Origin: Antennarius striatus
Taxonomy: Eukaryota > Chordata > Actinopteri > Lophiiformes > Antennariidae
Assembly (NCBI RefSeq): GCF_040054535.1
Contig: NC_090782.1
Span: 15,470,001-15,534,000 of the forward strand
Direction: 5' to 3'
DNA length: 64,000 bases
Part shown: piece by piece, positions 62,814 through 64,000 of the stretch
Position numbering within the stretch: the stretch's first letter is position 1
How the letters are laid out: each line of letters starts with the position of its first letter
Made by a program: the position numbers and the translations under genes
Notes under the pieces: model-generated
The model's input: the letters and a program-made list of their open reading frames with translations, nothing else
What the model was told of the DNA's origin: nothing
Databases searched by the model: none

Positions 62814-64000
62814 CTGTGAAGCCACAGCTGACAGGTGAAGGTTCACTGATATGATTCTTTTGCAGTGTAATGATTTCACAAGTGCAGTCTAATTAAATAC
62901 TGGGTGAGAACAAAGAAATAGTTATTTACACCAAATCTGTGTCCTCCACATATTCATATAATTTGTGACATTTTGCTGTTCTGTCACCTAAGAGCCAAAA
63001 CTGACCTCTAACCAGTTTGAGAACTTTTGAAATATACAGGCCAGTCATATTAATTACAATGTGCTTGTTTTTAAGGCTCATCTTTCAGAATGAGAGGGAA
63101 AAAAGGCATTTAGGAATTTTATGAGCAAACAAAGTCAAAGGCATTTCAAGGCTATTAACATCAACAGAATCCACAAATGCAGGGTATGTAAGGCAGTGGT
63201 TTTCCATGACAACCACATTTTCAAACAAAATTCTCAGATTGAGTCTTCCATGCAAAGTATTCTGACCACTTTTGCTACAACATACAACTTACAAACCATA
63301 CAATAAAATTCATTTATATAACTATTTGTGATGAAAGACATAAAACTCACAATGTATACCTTTGATCACTCTTTTTAGTCAATTACGGGACTTGTTTTAT
63401 GTCTTCCTGTGGTCTGCTTTTGTATTTTGCTGCTGAAACCCCTACGAAACCCCTACTTGACGAAGCTCAGGTTTGCTGTGATGCACTCAGCTCTCCCTTT
63501 TGCCAACACAATAATAAAACTGAGAGCATGCTTTGCGCAGGGAATAGTTGGGCAGAAAACTAATCCTCGACCACCCAGAAATGTGACTCAGTAGGTTTGA
63601 TTTAAAGCAGACATTTTAGTAGTTAACAAGAAAAGCACATTAAATCTCTGTTCCTTTCAACAGCTCCCTTTAAGAAAGACTCTCATGCACCACTGTCTGT
63701 AAATATATCATGCAAGTGACAGTTATTGTTGAATCCATCAAATTAGGTACAAATGGAAACTTTCCTCAACTGGCAAATGTAATTCCTTTGGTAGAATATA
63801 TAATCAGTGATTGCCACAGAAACAATGCCACATAAGCAGTCACTAGCATGTAGCAGGTACAAAGTGGATATTCACTGAACAGCCATCCCTTCTGCTTAGT
63901 AAGTATTTGACCAATGGTTTTGTTATAGAGGAATGTTTTTTAATTAGAACCCCTAGTTAATTTTGCATGAGCATGAAGCAATGAAGGAATTTGTCAAAAA
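62814..64000 (-). other. Intron 2 of the second phosphatase (partial), no exon found
   Basis: Expected location of upstream exons, but no sequence resembling the LFLGDG exon is present to the window edge. No other gene or repeat recognised. Confidence 0.6.

Overview
This is a eukaryotic window, almost certainly from a ray-finned (teleost) fish. The genes are split into short exons joined by GT-AG introns. The repeats are fish-type: long (CA)n/(TG)n tracts, LINE 3' ends related to Rex1/L2, hAT-like and Tigger-like DNA transposon remnants, and a degenerate Gypsy-type fragment. There are no bacterial operons, rRNAs, tRNAs or CRISPR arrays. The species cannot be named from the sequence alone.

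Layout. Positions 1 to about 33,300 are a gene-poor, microsatellite-rich stretch in which I recognise no protein-coding gene. It holds a GC/CpG-rich promoter-like segment with two CCAAT boxes and an apparent untranslated first exon (about 5290-5708, + strand), several isolated exon-like open segments of unknown affiliation, hairpins and unique high-complexity blocks that could be regulatory. From 41337 down to 34653 (minus strand) lies a complete ankle1 gene: ankyrin repeats, one 2.4-kb exon ending in a LEM domain, then a GIY-YIG nuclease domain. I rebuilt nine exons giving 1154 codons plus stop. From 42.0 to 46.9 kb is a transposon graveyard. From 52691 down to 47404 (minus) is a complete intestinal-type alkaline phosphatase gene: 11 exons, 521 codons plus stop, signal peptide, full active site, GPI-attachment tail. 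From 53.3 to 55.8 kb is a LINE inserted in a LINE, itself carrying two later insertions. From 62813 down to 57041 (minus) is a second, tandem alkaline phosphatase; exons 3-11 are present and its first two exons lie beyond the right edge.

How they work. ANKLE1 is known as a structure-specific nuclease that tidies DNA bridges. The two phosphatases are a tandem pair of GPI-anchored ectoenzymes, probably differing in expression or substrate.

The most unusual observation concerns intron 8 of both phosphatase genes. It splits the Gly codon of the metal-binding [11 protein letters not shown] motif, and in neither gene can it be a GT-AG intron. Reading frame and exon sizes force an AT-AC intron in the second gene (59988-60092) and an AT-AA intron in the first (48370-48691), both with U1-like donors (ATAAGT / ATGAGT). 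Every other intron in the two genes fits GT-AG. This looks like a noncanonical intron older than the tandem duplication.
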